The notes: generated by a model from the letters alone, not told the origin. Positions 8,592-18,597 are shown, counted from the stretch's first letter. The stretch: DNA of 40,618 bases from Bradyrhizobium hipponense (GCF_008123965.1 NZ_VSTH01000037.1:1-40618); one strand, 5' to 3'. A program made the numbers and translations.

Positions 8592-9002
8592 GCCGTCTCG
8601 ACCTCTTGCCTTTTTGTTGTCTTTGATACGCACGCAGTTGGCCCGGCGCGCGCTCCCTCAACGTCGCTACGGCGTCCCCTCGGAGTCGCTGTTGCGATCC
8701 CTCGGATCGGCACGGGCCTGTCGCGGATCAAGTGATGTGATTTGCGGAATCTGCGCAACCGGGTCCGGAGTCCGTCCACAAGTCAGGACTCGTTCGTCCA
8801 CAGCTCATCTCGGCCACAATTATTAACGAGCAGAACAAACCGGAATCGGATTTGCCGGATCCGGCGATCGTTAATTCCGTCCCGCGAGGGCCAGCCCGCC
8901 GGGACGGCATGGGACCATGCGATTTTCCGATGCGGAACGCGCTTGCTGCGGCCGCCGGCCGGCGTCATATTTGCTCCCAGGCCGTTCATCCCGAGCGGCC
9001 GA
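8592..9002. other. Non-coding region upstream of the FMN riboswitch
   Basis: About 410 bases between the YbjN gene start and the riboswitch. It is less GC-rich around 8815-8870 (AATTATTAACGAGCAG), which is where promoters for ribH and possibly YbjN would be expected. No conserved ORF, repeat or RNA gene was recognised. Confidence 0.5.
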
Positions 9003-9155
9003 TGTTCTCAGGGCGGGGTGAAAGTCCCCACCGGCGGTAAGGGTCGAAATACCCAAGCCCGCGAGCGCCTCCCCCAAGGGTTCTCCTGAAGGGAAGGGTC
9101 AGCAGATTCGGTGCAACTCCGAAGCCGACGGTTAAAGTCCGGATGAAAGAGAACG
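9003..9155 (+). promoter_or_regulatory. FMN riboswitch (RFN element)
   Basis: The conserved core is directly readable: TTCTCAGGGCGGGGTGAAAG, TCCCCACCGGCGGTAAG, AGCCCGCGAGCG, GGTCAGCAGATTCGGTG, CCGAAGCCGACGGTTAAAG and TCCGGATGAAAGAGAAC. P1 pairs GTTCTC (9004-9009) with GAGAAC (9149-9154). It lies 79 bases before the lumazine synthase gene. The interval contains a hairpin CGCATCGCAGGATGCG followed by GCTGTTTG, a weak terminator candidate, so control could be transcriptional or by masking of the ribosome-binding site. Confidence 0.97.
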
Positions 9156-9233
9156 GTCGGTGGCGGACGCATCGCAGGATGCGGCTGTTTGTCGTTCCGT
9201 GTGCCCTGATTCTGGTCCTTAAGAAGGAAAGCC

Positions 9234-9794
9234 ATGAATCAGATGTTGCAAGATCCCCAAACCGAAACGTCCCAAGCCGCCCCATCGCCGGTTCCACAGG
9301 ATCCGGCGGCCGAGCACCCGCGTTTCGCCAAGCCGCAGCGGGTGGCGTTCGTGCAGGCCTGCTGGCACCGCGACGTGGTCGAAGAGGCCCGCATCGCCTT
9401 CATCAAGGAGGCGGAAGCACGCCACCTCACCCATGTCGACGTGTTCGAGGTGCCGGGCTCGTTCGAAATCCCGCTGCACGCCCAGATCCTGGCCAAGACC
9501 CGGCGCTACACCGCGATCGTCGCGGCCGGCCTCGTGGTCGATGGCGGCATCTACCGTCACGAGTTCGTCGCCGATACCGTGATCAAGGCGCTGATGGACG
9601 TGCAGCTGCGCACCGAGGTGCCGGTGTTCTCCGCGGTGCTGACGCCGCAGCAATTCCACGAGACCGAGGTGCACTACGACTTCTTCCGCCGCCACTTCGC
9701 CATCAAGGGCGTCGAGGTCGCGGAAGCCTGCGCCAACACGCTGCTCGGGCTCGAGCGCCTGCGCGGCCAGGTCGCGGCCGGGATTGTGGGGTAG
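9234..9794 (+). CDS. ribH: 6,7-dimethyl-8-ribityllumazine synthase, RibH2-like
   Basis: Condenses 5-amino-6-ribitylamino-uracil with 3,4-dihydroxy-2-butanone 4-phosphate, the penultimate step of riboflavin synthesis. Typical parts are VAFVQACWHRDVVEEAR, the substrate loop VFEVPGSFEIPLHAQ, AAGLVVDGGIYRHEF and SAVLTPQQFHE, where the last replaces the common GVLT...Q-A/D-x-R segment. DGGIYRHEFVAD in place of the usual RGxTxHFDY is like the RibH2 proteins of Brucella and Mesorhizobium, which form decamers rather than icosahedra. With 186 residues it is longer than most lumazine synthases because of a disordered, Pro/Ala-rich N-terminus of about 30 residues. The ribosome-binding site AAGAAGGAAAG is good. 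It is solitary and controlled by the FMN riboswitch, so it should be switched off when FMN is plentiful. Confidence 0.95.
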   Translation: MNQMLQDPQTETSQAAPSPVPQDPAAEHPRFAKPQRVAFVQACWHRDVVEEARIAFIKEAEARHLTHVDVFEVPGSFEIPLHAQILAKTRRYTAIVAAGLVVDGGIYRHEFVADTVIKALMDVQLRTEVPVFSAVLTPQQFHETEVHYDFFRRHFAIKGVEVAEACANTLLGLERLRGQVAAGIVG

Positions 9795-9804
9795 GCAGAC
9801 TGCC

Positions 9805-9890
9805 GTAGGGTGGGCAAAGCGAAGCGTGCCCACCTCTTCCCGCGAAACAAAAAAGGTGGGCACGGCGCTTTGCGCCTTTGCCCACCCTAC
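9805..9890. repeat. Palindromic repeat, GTAGGGTGGGCAAAG type
   Basis: GTAGGGTGGGCAAAGCGAAG at the left is matched by CTTTGCCCACCCTAC at the right, with GTGCCCACC and GGTGGGCAC as inner arms. It occupies the convergent ribH-prs gap and could act as a bidirectional transcription stop (inference). Confidence 0.88.
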
Positions 9891-9907
9891 GAGACCGGGA
9901 AAGAAAA

Positions 9908-10861
<954 letters not shown>

Positions 10862-11065
10862 CGACGCTTCCTCCCGCGCTTTGCTGGATACGACGTTCAA
10901 CATCACAGATACCCACTGGAAGCACGGTTACGACGGGCGAGCAAATATCAGGCCGAGGGCCGCACTGGCAACCCGGGATGCTACGTTTCCCCTGCGAAAA
11001 TCCCGAGTCTGAGCAACGGTTTGGCAGGAGTCCTAAAAATACCTGAGGCCGTGGTTTAGCGGTGG

Positions 11066-11692
11066 TTATCGCTCGGCATAGCCGAGCGCCGCGGCCGGCA
11101 TATCCGGTGCGGGTGCCGGGGGCATCACGCTCGCCACCGCTGGTCCCCGCAGGCCCGGAACGGGGCTCGGCGCATCCGGCGCTCCATTGATCATGTTGGA
11201 AAGTCCGCTGAATCCGGCCTGGGCGATCTTGCGCAGCACCAGATCATCGGCGGCCGACCAAGGATCCCGAGCAGCGTCGCGGCCGCCCTTGCCGGCCGTC
11301 GGTTCCTCGCCAGCGAGCCGCAGCGCCCGCTGCTGGTTGGCGTCATAGACGTCCCAGACCCAGGCGATCACGGTCTTGCCGCGCACGATTTGGGCGGAGA
11401 GGTAGCTGCGCACACGGTAGGCAGCCGTCCCTTCGCGGGAGACGACGGACAGGCTGCGCAGCTTGGATTCGCTGTCGAGCACGCCGACCATGCGGTCAAA
11501 CACCTGCGGCGGCGGCCCGTCGATCGACTCGAAGGCGACCGTCGCTGCACTGCCGGCGCTCGGCGCCATCGCATAGGAATTGCTCGCAGCCCCCCCGCCG
11601 GCGCAGCCGCCGAGCGCGGCCGCCACCGCCAGCAGCATGACCGCCAGCCCACGCGAGCCCGCGCGGCGCAAGAATGATGACGCATCCCTCAT
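11066..11692 (-). CDS. Predicted lipoprotein of unknown function
   Basis: A 208-residue exported protein. The N-terminus is basic (RRAGSRG) followed by a hydrophobic core and a lipobox LGGC with Cys30 as the probable lipidated residue, so signal peptidase II processing is expected. The mature part has a folded-looking region FESIDGPPPQVFDRMVGVLD, then SREGTAAYRVRSYLSAQIVR and VIAWVWDVYDANQQRALRLAGEE, and ends in a Pro/Ala-rich tail. Conserved-looking Trp and Asp residues (WVWDVYD) suggest a real domain, but I do not recognise the family. It is upstream on the same strand as, but not close to, any gene of known role. Confidence 0.82.
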   Translation of the reverse strand: MRDASSFLRRAGSRGLAVMLLAVAAALGGCAGGGAASNSYAMAPSAGSAATVAFESIDGPPPQVFDRMVGVLDSESKLRSLSVVSREGTAAYRVRSYLSAQIVRGKTVIAWVWDVYDANQQRALRLAGEEPTAGKGGRDAARDPWSAADDLVLRKIAQAGFSGLSNMINGAPDAPSPVPGLRGPAVASVMPPAPAPDMPAAALGYAER

Positions 11693-11791
11693 TATGGAGG
11701 GCAGCGATATCGTTAAAACGCATTAACGTCTAGGGCAGGCGCGACAGATCCTGTCGGCAAGTGAAATTTGGGGACTTGACGGGATTTCGGC

Positions 11792-11877
11792 CGTCATGGC
11801 CGGGCTTGTCCCGGCCATCCACGAAACTGTTCACGTGCGGCCAGACGTGGATGCCCGGGACAAGCCCGGGCATGACG
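11792..11877. repeat. Palindromic repeat, GGCCGGGCTTGTCCCGGCC type
   Basis: The left arm CGTCATGGCCGGGCTTGTCC is opposed by GGACAAGCCCGGGCATGACG on the right, with inner CCATCCACG and CGTGGATG. It is related to the element at 6001-6083. It lies at the 3' end of pgeF. Confidence 0.87.
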
Positions 11878-11904
11878 ACTGTGAATGTCGCGACTCTTAC
11901 GTGT

Positions 11905-12672
11905 TCACCCCTCCAGTGCGATCGCGTGGATGTGGCGGCCGTAGTCCGGCTCCTTGCGATGCACCGAGCGGCGGTAGCTGAAGAAGCGCTCGTCGGCGTA
12001 GGTGTCGAGGCCGAGATCGTCGATCATCAAAATGCCGGCAGCCTCCAGCCGCATGCGGATGAAGCCTGCGAGATCGAACATCGCGTGGCCTTCGCGCACC
12101 GACGGGATGAAGAACATGGCATTGTCCGCATCCGCCTCGATGAAGCGCGCCACGAACTCGTTGCCGACCTCGTAGCTGTCCTGGCGGATCAAGGGACCGA
12201 TCGCCGCGATGATGCCGCTGCGCGAGGCGCCGAGCTTCTCCATCGCCGCGATTGTCGCCTCCAGCACGCCGGTGAGCGCGCCCTTCCAGCCGGCATGGGC
12301 GCCGCCGATGACCCGCGCCTCGGGGTCGACGAACAGCACCGGACCGCAATCGGCGGTGGAGACGCCGAGCGCGATGCCGGGGGTCCTGGTGACCAGCGCA
12401 TCGCCCTTCGGCCGCGGTCCGCCGGGCCACGGGGCTTCGGCGACGAGGACGTCGGGCGAATGGATCTGGTGCAGGCTGAGGAAGCGTTGGGACGCGACGC
12501 CGACATGCTCGGCCATGCGGCGGCGGTTTTCCGCGACATGGGCCGGATCGTCGCTGGAGCCGAGCCCGCCGTTCAGGGCTGAATAGATGCCATTGGAAAC
12601 GCCGCCCTCGCGGGTGAAGAAGGCGTGGCGCAAACCGGGCACCGCCGACAGCAGTGACGACGCAAGGGTCAT
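11905..12672 (-). CDS. pgeF: PgeF/YfiH-family protein (multicopper-oxidase-like, purine nucleoside phosphorylase)
   Basis: A 255-residue member of the YfiH/DUF152 family. E. coli YfiH (PgeF) corrects peptidoglycan by preventing Ser misincorporation at position 1 of the stem peptide; other members have purine nucleoside phosphorylase/adenosine deaminase activity. The metal and active-site blocks are visible: FLSLHQIHSPDV, STADCGPVLF and VIGGAHAGWKGALTGVLEA, carrying the conserved His, Cys and His. The start at 12672 was chosen because it overlaps the stop of the upstream methyltransferase gene (ATGA) and opens the conserved region; the longer frame to 13140 overlaps that gene. It is the last gene of the lgt / MidA-type / pgeF operon. 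Confidence 0.93.
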   Translation of the reverse strand: MTLASSLLSAVPGLRHAFFTREGGVSNGIYSALNGGLGSSDDPAHVAENRRRMAEHVGVASQRFLSLHQIHSPDVLVAEAPWPGGPRPKGDALVTRTPGIALGVSTADCGPVLFVDPEARVIGGAHAGWKGALTGVLEATIAAMEKLGASRSGIIAAIGPLIRQDSYEVGNEFVARFIEADADNAMFFIPSVREGHAMFDLAGFIRMRLEAAGILMIDDLGLDTYADERFFSYRRSVHRKEPDYGRHIHAIALEG

Positions 12673-13787
12673 GAGCCCTCTCCAGCCTGTTCGAGATCGC
12701 TGAGGCCCGCAATTGCGGTCAGCCGCGGCTCGGAGATGCCGAGCACCTTGAACATCGAGCCCATGCCGCTGCGCCCCGTATCGGTCAGACGCTTCAGCGC
12801 CACCGAGATGTCGGTGGCGATTTCCGGCGTCGCCTTCTGCATCAGGGCGGCCGCGCGGGTGTCGATGCCGATGCGCTTGAGGAAATCGCCCTGCGTCACC
12901 GGACCATGCACGCGGGCGCCGACGTCCTCGGCCGCGCGCGACAGCGCCTGGAAGTCGACATGGGCGGTGAGGTCGGCCTGGCCCGGCGCCTTCAAGGGAT
13001 CGGTGAAGCTGTGGCGTGCGATCGCCTGGAAGGTGTCGCCGGCATCGCTGCGCAGATGGCCATAATCGATGATCAGCGCCGCGCCGTCCTGGTCGCGGAC
13101 CCTTGTGGCGAGCTTCATGATCTCGGCGTCGGGCCGCCATTCGAACACGGCGCCGATCGGCGCCGCGCGCACCAAAGGCGGCAGCAACATTTCGAAGCGC
13201 GGCGTCGGCTCGGCCGCCGCGCCAAACTCAAGCTTGCCGTTGCCGTTGATCTCGATCACGCGCTCGTGCCAGCCGTTCTCGTGCCTGACCATCTGGTGGA
13301 CCGGCAGCACGTCGAAATATTCGTTGGCGAGGATGATGCTCGGGCCTTCGGGCACGTCGTCGACGCTATTGTGCCAGGTGATGTTACGCAGGCCCGACAG
13401 CGTCGCCATCTGCCGCTCGCGCAGCACCGGGTTGACCTCGACCATGTGGATATGAAGCGCCTGGTACAGCGGCGGCAGTACGCGCAATGCCCGCAGCGCA
13501 TCCGCCATCATGGTGCCGCGGCCGGGCCCGAGCTCGATCAGCCGCAGGAACTGCGGCGAGCCCATCTGCTTCCACACCGACGCGCTCCACAGGCCGAGCA
13601 GCTCGCCGAACATCTGGCTGACCTCGGGCGCGGTGGTGAAGTCGCCTTCACGCCCGAGCGGATCGCGCGAGACGTAATAGCCATAGCGCGGATGCATCAG
13701 GCACAGTTCCATGTACCGCCAGACCGGCATGGGGCCCGAGGATTTGATCAGCGACTTGATCTCGTTGAGTAGCGGCGAGTCGGTCAC
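12669..13787 (-). CDS. SAM-dependent methyltransferase, MidA/NDUFAF7 family
   Basis: A class I SAM-dependent methyltransferase of 372 residues in the COG1565/DUF185 family. The mitochondrial member NDUFAF7 (MidA) methylates an arginine of a complex I subunit; the bacterial target is not established here. Visible features are YMELCLMHPRYGYY (25-38), GREGDFTTAPEVSQMFGELL (45-64), the SAM-binding motif LIELGPGRG (83-91), and the family block IILANEYFDVLPVHQ. The start is GTG with AGCAGG upstream and follows lgt by 21 bases; its stop overlaps pgeF by four bases. The operon lgt / this gene / pgeF is a conserved alphaproteobacterial arrangement. Confidence 0.92.
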   Translation of the reverse strand: MTDSPLLNEIKSLIKSSGPMPVWRYMELCLMHPRYGYYVSRDPLGREGDFTTAPEVSQMFGELLGLWSASVWKQMGSPQFLRLIELGPGRGTMMADALRALRVLPPLYQALHIHMVEVNPVLRERQMATLSGLRNITWHNSVDDVPEGPSIILANEYFDVLPVHQMVRHENGWHERVIEINGNGKLEFGAAAEPTPRFEMLLPPLVRAAPIGAVFEWRPDAEIMKLATRVRDQDGAALIIDYGHLRSDAGDTFQAIARHSFTDPLKAPGQADLTAHVDFQALSRAAEDVGARVHGPVTQGDFLKRIGIDTRAAALMQKATPEIATDISVALKRLTDTGRSGMGSMFKVLGISEPRLTAIAGLSDLEQAGEGS

Positions 13788-13808
13788 GACCTGCTTTCCC
13801 AGAAGGAA

Positions 13809-14654
13809 TTAACGAATAGCCCCGGCAGGCTTCGGCGCACCGCGCCACACTGCCAATACAATAAGTATGCCGCCGACAATAAGCATCGGAATCGACAACA
13901 GCATGCCCATGGTTAATCCGCCCCAGAGGTAGCCGAGCTGGACGTCCGGTTCGCGGAAATGTTCGCCGGCAATCCGGGACAGGCCATAGACCAGGATGAA
14001 GGCGCCGAGGATCATGCCCGGCCGCTTCAGGGCGCCGAAGCGGATCATCACTGCGAGGACCGTAAACAGCAGGATGCCCTCCATGCCGGCTTCGTAGAGC
14101 TGGCTGGGATGTCGCGGTAGCTGCGTCGGATCGTTAGGGAAGATCATTGCCCAGGGCAGCTCCGGGTCGGTGGCGCGGCCCCACAATTCGCCATTGATGA
14201 AATTGGCGATCCGCCCGAGCAGCAGCCCAACCGGGGCGACCGCCGTGGTGATGTCGCCGAGCGACAGGATCGGGATGCTGTTGCGATAGGCAAACCACAT
14301 CACCGCGACGACGCATCCGAGGAAGCCGCCATGGAACGACATCCCGCCCTCCCACAATTTGAAGATCGCGGCGGGATGCTCGATGAAGAAAGGCAAATTG
14401 TAGAACAGCACGTAGCCGGTGCGACCGCCCAGAATGATGCCGAGCGTGACCCAGAGGATGAAGTCGTCGATCTGGAGCAGCGAGATCGGCGCAGGTCCGC
14501 CCCACAGGCGCTGGTTCTTCAGAAGCGAGCGGGCATAGAGCCAGCCGAACACGATGCCGCAGATATAGGCCAGCGCATACCAGCGGATCGCGAACGGGCC
14601 GATCTCGATTGCGATCGGCTTGAAGGCGGGAAAGTCGATGAGCAGAAAGGGCAT
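13809..14654 (-). CDS. lgt: Prolipoprotein diacylglyceryl transferase
   Basis: An inner-membrane enzyme that moves diacylglycerol from phosphatidylglycerol to the lipobox cysteine of prolipoproteins. Starting at 14654 gives 281 residues and about seven membrane segments, the usual topology; the long upstream extension is spurious. GAAGGCG lies before this ATG. Signature blocks are [29 protein letters not shown] (the essential HGG region), [18 protein letters not shown] with the conserved Arg, and [12 protein letters not shown]. It heads a three-gene operon. The lipoprotein at 11066-11692 is a likely local substrate. Confidence 0.96.
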   Translation of the reverse strand: MPFLLIDFPAFKPIAIEIGPFAIRWYALAYICGIVFGWLYARSLLKNQRLWGGPAPISLLQIDDFILWVTLGIILGGRTGYVLFYNLPFFIEHPAAIFKLWEGGMSFHGGFLGCVVAVMWFAYRNSIPILSLGDITTAVAPVGLLLGRIANFINGELWGRATDPELPWAMIFPNDPTQLPRHPSQLYEAGMEGILLFTVLAVMIRFGALKRPGMILGAFILVYGLSRIAGEHFREPDVQLGYLWGGLTMGMLLSIPMLIVGGILIVLAVWRGAPKPAGAIR

Positions 14655-14853
14655 CGCGCCTTCTATGTCTGGACGAGATTGCGGCGATAGAGCGCGAGCA
14701 GGCGCCTTGTGATTCTTGTTATGCAGGGACGTTGAATACGATTGCAAGGAAACCGGGGCATGACAAGGATACCGCCGTTCGGCCCTTGAACCGGCCTGTT
14801 CGGATTGCCATTGTGTTTTGGAGAGATCGCGCAAAAGTGTTTCGGAGGCCGCC

Positions 14854-15117
14854 ATGACCCAGACCAGCAACCGGTTTTTCGACGAGATCGGCCGCCTGAT
14901 GAACGACGCCGCCGGCGCTGCCCAGGGCGTCAAGCGCGAGTTTGATACCGTGTTGCGCACCCAGGCAGAAAAATTCCTGCGCGACATGGATCTGGTCAAG
15001 CGCGAGGAGTTCGAGGCGGTCAAGGACATGGCACGCCTCGCCCGTGAGGAGAACGAGGCGCTGAAGGCGCGCATCGCGGCGCTGGAGGCCAAGCTCGGCG
15101 GGGCGCCAATCACCTGA
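14854..15117 (+). CDS. ubiK: UbiK-family accessory factor (BMFP)
   Basis: An 87-residue small protein of the UbiK/YqiC family (formerly DUF526), an accessory factor for aerobic ubiquinone synthesis that associates with UbiJ and membrane lipids in enterobacteria. The N-terminal part [20 protein letters not shown] is amphipathic. The C-terminal half is a clear coiled coil ([20 protein letters not shown], then [20 protein letters not shown]). The start at 14854 follows GGAGG by five bases; the earlier in-frame codon at 14818 adds 12 unlikely residues. It is divergent from lgt. The symbol is by family; a role in ubiquinone synthesis in this organism is inferred. Confidence 0.88.
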   Translation: MTQTSNRFFDEIGRLMNDAAGAAQGVKREFDTVLRTQAEKFLRDMDLVKREEFEAVKDMARLAREENEALKARIAALEAKLGGAPIT

Positions 15118-15124
15118 CACGGCC

Positions 15125-15215
15125 GTAGCCCGGATGGAGCGCGCAGTGCAATCCGGGACCAGTCTCGCCTGTTGCACGAGTTCCTCAGATTACGCTTTCG
15201 CTCCATCCGGGCTAC
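15125..15215. repeat. Palindromic repeat, GTAGCCCGGATGGAGCG type
   Basis: GTAGCCCGGATGGAGCG at the left and CGCTCCATCCGGGCTAC at the right are perfect inverse complements separated by about 57 bases. It lies between ubiK and rplY. Confidence 0.88.
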
Positions 15216-15375
15216 TCTTGGGGCCGCCCTGCGCCCATTCTCCTTGTCATTTCCGTCTCTTCCGGGTAAAAGCCCGCCACGTCCGCGGCCCCCGCACCCC
15301 TGGAGGCTTGCTGTGGACGGCACCATGGGCCGCCTTGCGGCCCATTAACTTTTGCAAAAACAAGGACTTAACGTT

Positions 15376-16098
15376 ATGGCGACCGTCAAGGAATTGAAGG
15401 CGACCGCACGTTCGAAGAGCGGCAAGGGGGCCGCCCGGGCTGAGCGTCGCGCCGGCAGAGTGCCCGGAGTGATCTATGGCAACAACCAGCCCCCGCTCAC
15501 GATCTCGATTGAGGATCGCGAACTGCGCCAGCGCATCCTCGCCGGCCGGTTCCTGACCACGCTGGTCGACATCGACCTCGAGGGCAAGAAGCACCGCGTG
15601 ATTCCGCGCGACTTCCACCTCGATCCCGTCAAGGACTTCCCGATCCATGTCGACTTCATGCGGCTCGGCGAAGGCGCCACCATCCGCATCAGCGTGCCCT
15701 TGCACGTGGTGAAGGCGGAAGGCTCGCCCGGCGTGAAGCGCGGCGGCACCGTCAACATCGTCGCCCACGCGATCGAGCTCGAATGCGGCGTCGAGAACAT
15801 TCCGCAGTTCATCGAGGTCGACGTCGGCTCGCTCGAAATCGGTCACTCGCTGCATCTGTCCGACGTCAAGCTGCCGACCGGCGTGAAGACGCTGGCGCGC
15901 GAGGACGCCACACTCGTCACCATCGTGCCGCCGTCCGGCTATGCCGAAGAGCAGAAGGCTGCGGCTGCGGCTGCGGCCGGTGGTGCGGCTCCGGGTGCTG
16001 CGGCTGCTCCGGCGGCTGGCGCGGCTGCGCCGGCTGCGGGTGCTGCGGCTCCGGCAGCGGCTGCCAAGGCTCCCGCCGGCGGCGACAAGAAGAAGTAA
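15376..16098 (+). CDS. rplY: 50S ribosomal protein L25/general stress protein Ctc
   Basis: Binds 5S rRNA in the large ribosomal subunit. It has 240 residues, the long CTC/TL5 type: an N-terminal L25 domain (about 5-95, with KELKATARSKSGKGAARAER and GRVPGVIYG), then a beta-rich C-terminal domain (about 100-190, with GSPGVKRGGTVNIVAHAIEL), then an unusual low-complexity tail of Ala, Gly and Pro ending in KKK. The ATG at 15376 is preceded by AAGGA; the TTG at 15352 is not needed. It is followed by pth, a very common rplY-pth-ychF gene order. Confidence 0.96.
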   Translation: MATVKELKATARSKSGKGAARAERRAGRVPGVIYGNNQPPLTISIEDRELRQRILAGRFLTTLVDIDLEGKKHRVIPRDFHLDPVKDFPIHVDFMRLGEGATIRISVPLHVVKAEGSPGVKRGGTVNIVAHAIELECGVENIPQFIEVDVGSLEIGHSLHLSDVKLPTGVKTLAREDATLVTIVPPSGYAEEQKAAAAAAAGGAAPGAAAAPAAGAAAPAAGAAAPAAAAKAPAGGDKKK

Positions 16099-16156
16099 TC
16101 TCTCAAAGCTGGCGCGCGGTCTCTGATCGCGCGCCGAGCGAGGGGCGCGCCGCGTC

Positions 16157-16762
16157 ATGCGACTGTTTGTTGGGCTCGGCAATCCCGGCGCGAAATACGC
16201 ACGAAACCGGCACAATATCGGCTTCATGGCCGTCGACGAGATTGCGCGGCGTCATGGTTTCTCGCCATGGCGCCGCCGCTTTCAGGGCGAGACCTCGGAA
16301 GGCACGCTCGGACCTGAGCGCGTGATCCTGCTCAAGCCCACGACCTACATGAACGAGTCGGGCAGCAGCGTTCAGGAGGCGGCCAGCTTCTTCAAGATCG
16401 CACCGGGCGACGTCACCGTGTTCCATGACGAGATCGAGCTGCCGCCGGGCAAGGTGCGGGTGAAAATCGGCGGAGGCATCGCCGGCCACAACGGCCTGCG
16501 CTCGATCTCCGCGCATATTGGCAGCGAGTACCGCCGGGTGCGGCTCGGCATCGGTCATCCCGGCGTCAAGGAATTGGTGCACGGCCACGTGCTGTCGGAT
16601 TTCGCCAAGGCCGACAACGAATGGGTGGCGACGCTCTGCGACGCCGTCGCCGAGCACGCCGCGCTGGTCGCCAAGGGCACCGACGCGACCTTCGCCAACA
16701 GGGTGCATCTTGCCATGCAGGCGAAGGGCTTTTTGACCAAGGACGACAACGGCAAGGAATAA
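16157..16762 (+). CDS. pth: Peptidyl-tRNA hydrolase
   Basis: Releases peptides from peptidyl-tRNA that has dropped off ribosomes. It has 201 residues, close to the usual 190-200. Conserved blocks are [20 protein letters not shown] (4-23, with Asn10 and catalytic His19), [33 protein letters not shown] with the conserved Asp, and GHNGLRSI. It lies 58 bases after rplY and is probably co-transcribed with it. Confidence 0.96.
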   Translation: MRLFVGLGNPGAKYARNRHNIGFMAVDEIARRHGFSPWRRRFQGETSEGTLGPERVILLKPTTYMNESGSSVQEAASFFKIAPGDVTVFHDEIELPPGKVRVKIGGGIAGHNGLRSISAHIGSEYRRVRLGIGHPGVKELVHGHVLSDFAKADNEWVATLCDAVAEHAALVAKGTDATFANRVHLAMQAKGFLTKDDNGKE

Positions 16763-16801
16763 CGCTCGTCATCGCGGCCTGCGCGAGATGAGCGGTGATG
16801 T

Positions 16802-16907
16802 GTAGGGTGGGTTAGCCCCGCGGCTGCGCGAAGCGCAGTCCGCTTGGCGTAACCCACCGTGTCGCGGCAAAGGGATTGGTGGGTTACGCTTCGCTAACCC
16901 ACCCTAC
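16802..16907. repeat. Palindromic repeat, GTAGGGTGGGTTAG type
   Basis: GTAGGGTGGGTTAGC at the left faces GCTAACCCACCCTAC at the right; the inner arms are GTAACCCACCG and TTGGTGGGTTAC. It is a TTAG-variant of the GTAGGGTGGGCAAAG family, located between pth and ychF. Confidence 0.86.
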
Positions 16908-16927
16908 GGACCGTCTTAGAGGATACG

Positions 16928-18025
16928 ATGGGATTCAAATGCGGGATTGTCGGGTTGCCCAATGTCGGCAAGTCGACCTTGTTCAATGCGCTGACCGAGA
17001 CGGCGGCGGCGCAGGCCGCGAACTATCCGTTCTGCACCATCGAGCCGAATGTCGGCGAGGTCGCCGTGCCCGATCCGCGGCTCGACAAGCTCGCGGCCGC
17101 TGCCAAATCGGCGCAGATCATCCCGACCCGGCTGACCTTCGTCGACATCGCCGGCCTCGTCCGCGGCGCCTCCAAGGGCGAAGGCCTCGGCAACCAGTTC
17201 CTCGCCAACATCCGCGAGGTCGACGCCATCGCGCATGTGGTGCGCTGCTTTGAAGATTCCGACATCACCCATGTCGAGGGCAAGATCGCGCCGCTTGCCG
17301 ACATCGAGACCATCGAGACCGAGCTGATGCTCGCCGATCTGGACAGCCTCGAGAAGCGCGTCGACAATCTCTCCAAGAAAGCCAAGGGCAACGACAAGGA
17401 GGCCAAGGAGCAGCTCGACCTCGTCAACCGCACCCTGGTGCTGCTCCGCGAGGGCAAGCCCGCGCGACTCGTCGAGCGCAAGGCCGAGGAGGAGCGCGCC
17501 TTCTCGATGCTCGGCCTGCTGTCGTCGAAGCCCGTGCTCTATGTCTGCAACGTCGAGGAGGGATCGGCTGCGACCGGCAATGCCTTCTCCAGGGCGGTCG
17601 AGGAACAGGCGGCGAAGGAAGGCGCAATTGCCGTCGTCATCTCCGCCAAGATCGAATCCGAGATCGCGACGATCTCGCGCGAAGAGCGCGCCGATTTCCT
17701 GGAGACGCTCGGCCTGGAGGAAGCCGGGCTCGACCGCCTGATCCGCGCCGGCTACCAGCTGCTCGAGCTCATCACCTATTTCACGGTGGGACCGAAGGAG
17801 ACGCGCGCCTGGACCATCCATCGCGGCACCAAGGCGCCGGGAGCGGCCGGCGTGATCCACACCGATTTCGAAAAAGGCTTCATCCGCGCCGAGACCATCG
17901 CCTATGACGATTACGTCGCGCTGGGCGGCGAAGCCGGCGCCCGCGATGCCGGCAAGCTGCGGCTCGAAGGCAAGGAATACGTCGTCGCCGACGGCGACGT
18001 GATGCATTTTAGGTTCAATACGTAA
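16928..18025 (+). CDS. ychF: Redox-regulated ribosome-binding ATPase YchF
   Basis: A universally conserved Obg-family P-loop protein (OLA1 in eukaryotes) of 365 residues that binds ribosomes and hydrolyses ATP rather than GTP. The P-loop is GLPNVGKST (9-17), followed by [12 protein letters not shown] (switch I), [19 protein letters not shown] (G3 and switch II) and the nucleotide-specificity segment YVCNVEE, which replaces NKxD. A helical coiled region lies around 125-190, and the C-terminus is a TGS domain (about 280-363, with [20 protein letters not shown] and FEKGFIRAE). It is the third member of the rplY-pth-ychF order. Confidence 0.97.
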   Translation: MGFKCGIVGLPNVGKSTLFNALTETAAAQAANYPFCTIEPNVGEVAVPDPRLDKLAAAAKSAQIIPTRLTFVDIAGLVRGASKGEGLGNQFLANIREVDAIAHVVRCFEDSDITHVEGKIAPLADIETIETELMLADLDSLEKRVDNLSKKAKGNDKEAKEQLDLVNRTLVLLREGKPARLVERKAEEERAFSMLGLLSSKPVLYVCNVEEGSAATGNAFSRAVEEQAAKEGAIAVVISAKIESEIATISREERADFLETLGLEEAGLDRLIRAGYQLLELITYFTVGPKETRAWTIHRGTKAPGAAGVIHTDFEKGFIRAETIAYDDYVALGGEAGARDAGKLRLEGKEYVVADGDVMHFRFNT

Positions 18026-18037
18026 GACCGATCCGCT

Positions 18038-18139
18038 GTCATTCCGGGGCGCGCATAGCGCGAACCCGGAATCCATTCATCCACTCGCTCGCGGCTCGAT
18101 GGATTCCGGGTTCGCCGCTTCGAGGCGCCCCGGAATGAC
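18038..18139. repeat. Palindromic repeat, GTCATTCCGGGGCGC type
   Basis: GTCATTCCGGGGCGC at the left faces GCGCCCCGGAATGAC at the right, and inner ACCCGGAATCCAT faces ATGGATTCCGGGT. A second copy is at 38402-38505. It lies between the convergent ychF and DUF4282 genes. Confidence 0.88.
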
Positions 18140-18143
18140 AAGA

Positions 18144-18440
18144 TCACCGCACCCCGCCGCCCTGGTCCCTGATCGCGCCGAGGTGTTCGTTGATGCGGAA
18201 GATGATCAGGATCAGTTCCGCCGCGATGCGCGAGAATATGATGCCGACGACCACGCCCGCGATCGATTCCAGCACCATCAGGAAGCCGGCGAACGGGCTG
18301 ATCGCCATCGCCGTCAACCCGGCAAAGATGCCGGACAGTCCGAACAGGCAGATCACCGCGATCACCAGCCAGTAGAAAGTCTTGATGATCGTCGGCGTGA
18401 TGAAGCGGTCCCATTGAAACAGATCGCTGAATGAAAACAT
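18144..18440 (-). CDS. DUF4282 membrane protein
   Basis: A 98-residue protein with two or three hydrophobic segments. The pattern FSDLFQWDRFITPTIIKTFY, a first membrane helix (WLVIAVICLFGLSGIFAGL), a second (FLMVLESIAGVVVGIIFSRI) and the C-terminal AAELILIIFRINEHLGAIRDQ fits DUF4282. The function is unknown; a membrane scaffold role is only a guess. The ATG at 18440 has a strong ribosome-binding site (GGGGGAGAG). The frame continues far upstream but that part is antisense to the MaoC genes. Divergent from the MaoC pair. Confidence 0.85.
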   Translation of the reverse strand: MFSFSDLFQWDRFITPTIIKTFYWLVIAVICLFGLSGIFAGLTAMAISPFAGFLMVLESIAGVVVGIIFSRIAAELILIIFRINEHLGAIRDQGGGVR

Positions 18441-18597
18441 CTCTCTCCCCCGGGCAAATCGCGCCTCCGGCTGCGTCAACCGATTCGAGGCAGGTCTGGC
18501 CCCACTCGTCGAATGTAGCACGAGCCATGCGGGCCGGCGGGTTGAGATTGCCGGAAAGTGCGGCCACAATCTGACCCTCCCGCAAAGCTTTCCCAAG

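Noticed and set aside
12673..13140. N-terminal extension of the PgeF frame
   Set aside because: This part overlaps the MidA-type methyltransferase gene in another frame; the ATGA overlap at 12672 gives the right start.
14655..15326. Extension of the Lgt frame to 505 residues
   Set aside because: It is antisense to the UbiK gene and Lgt is complete at 281 residues.
16916..18076. Minus-strand frame of 386 residues
   Set aside because: Antisense of ychF; no motif, no ribosome-binding site.
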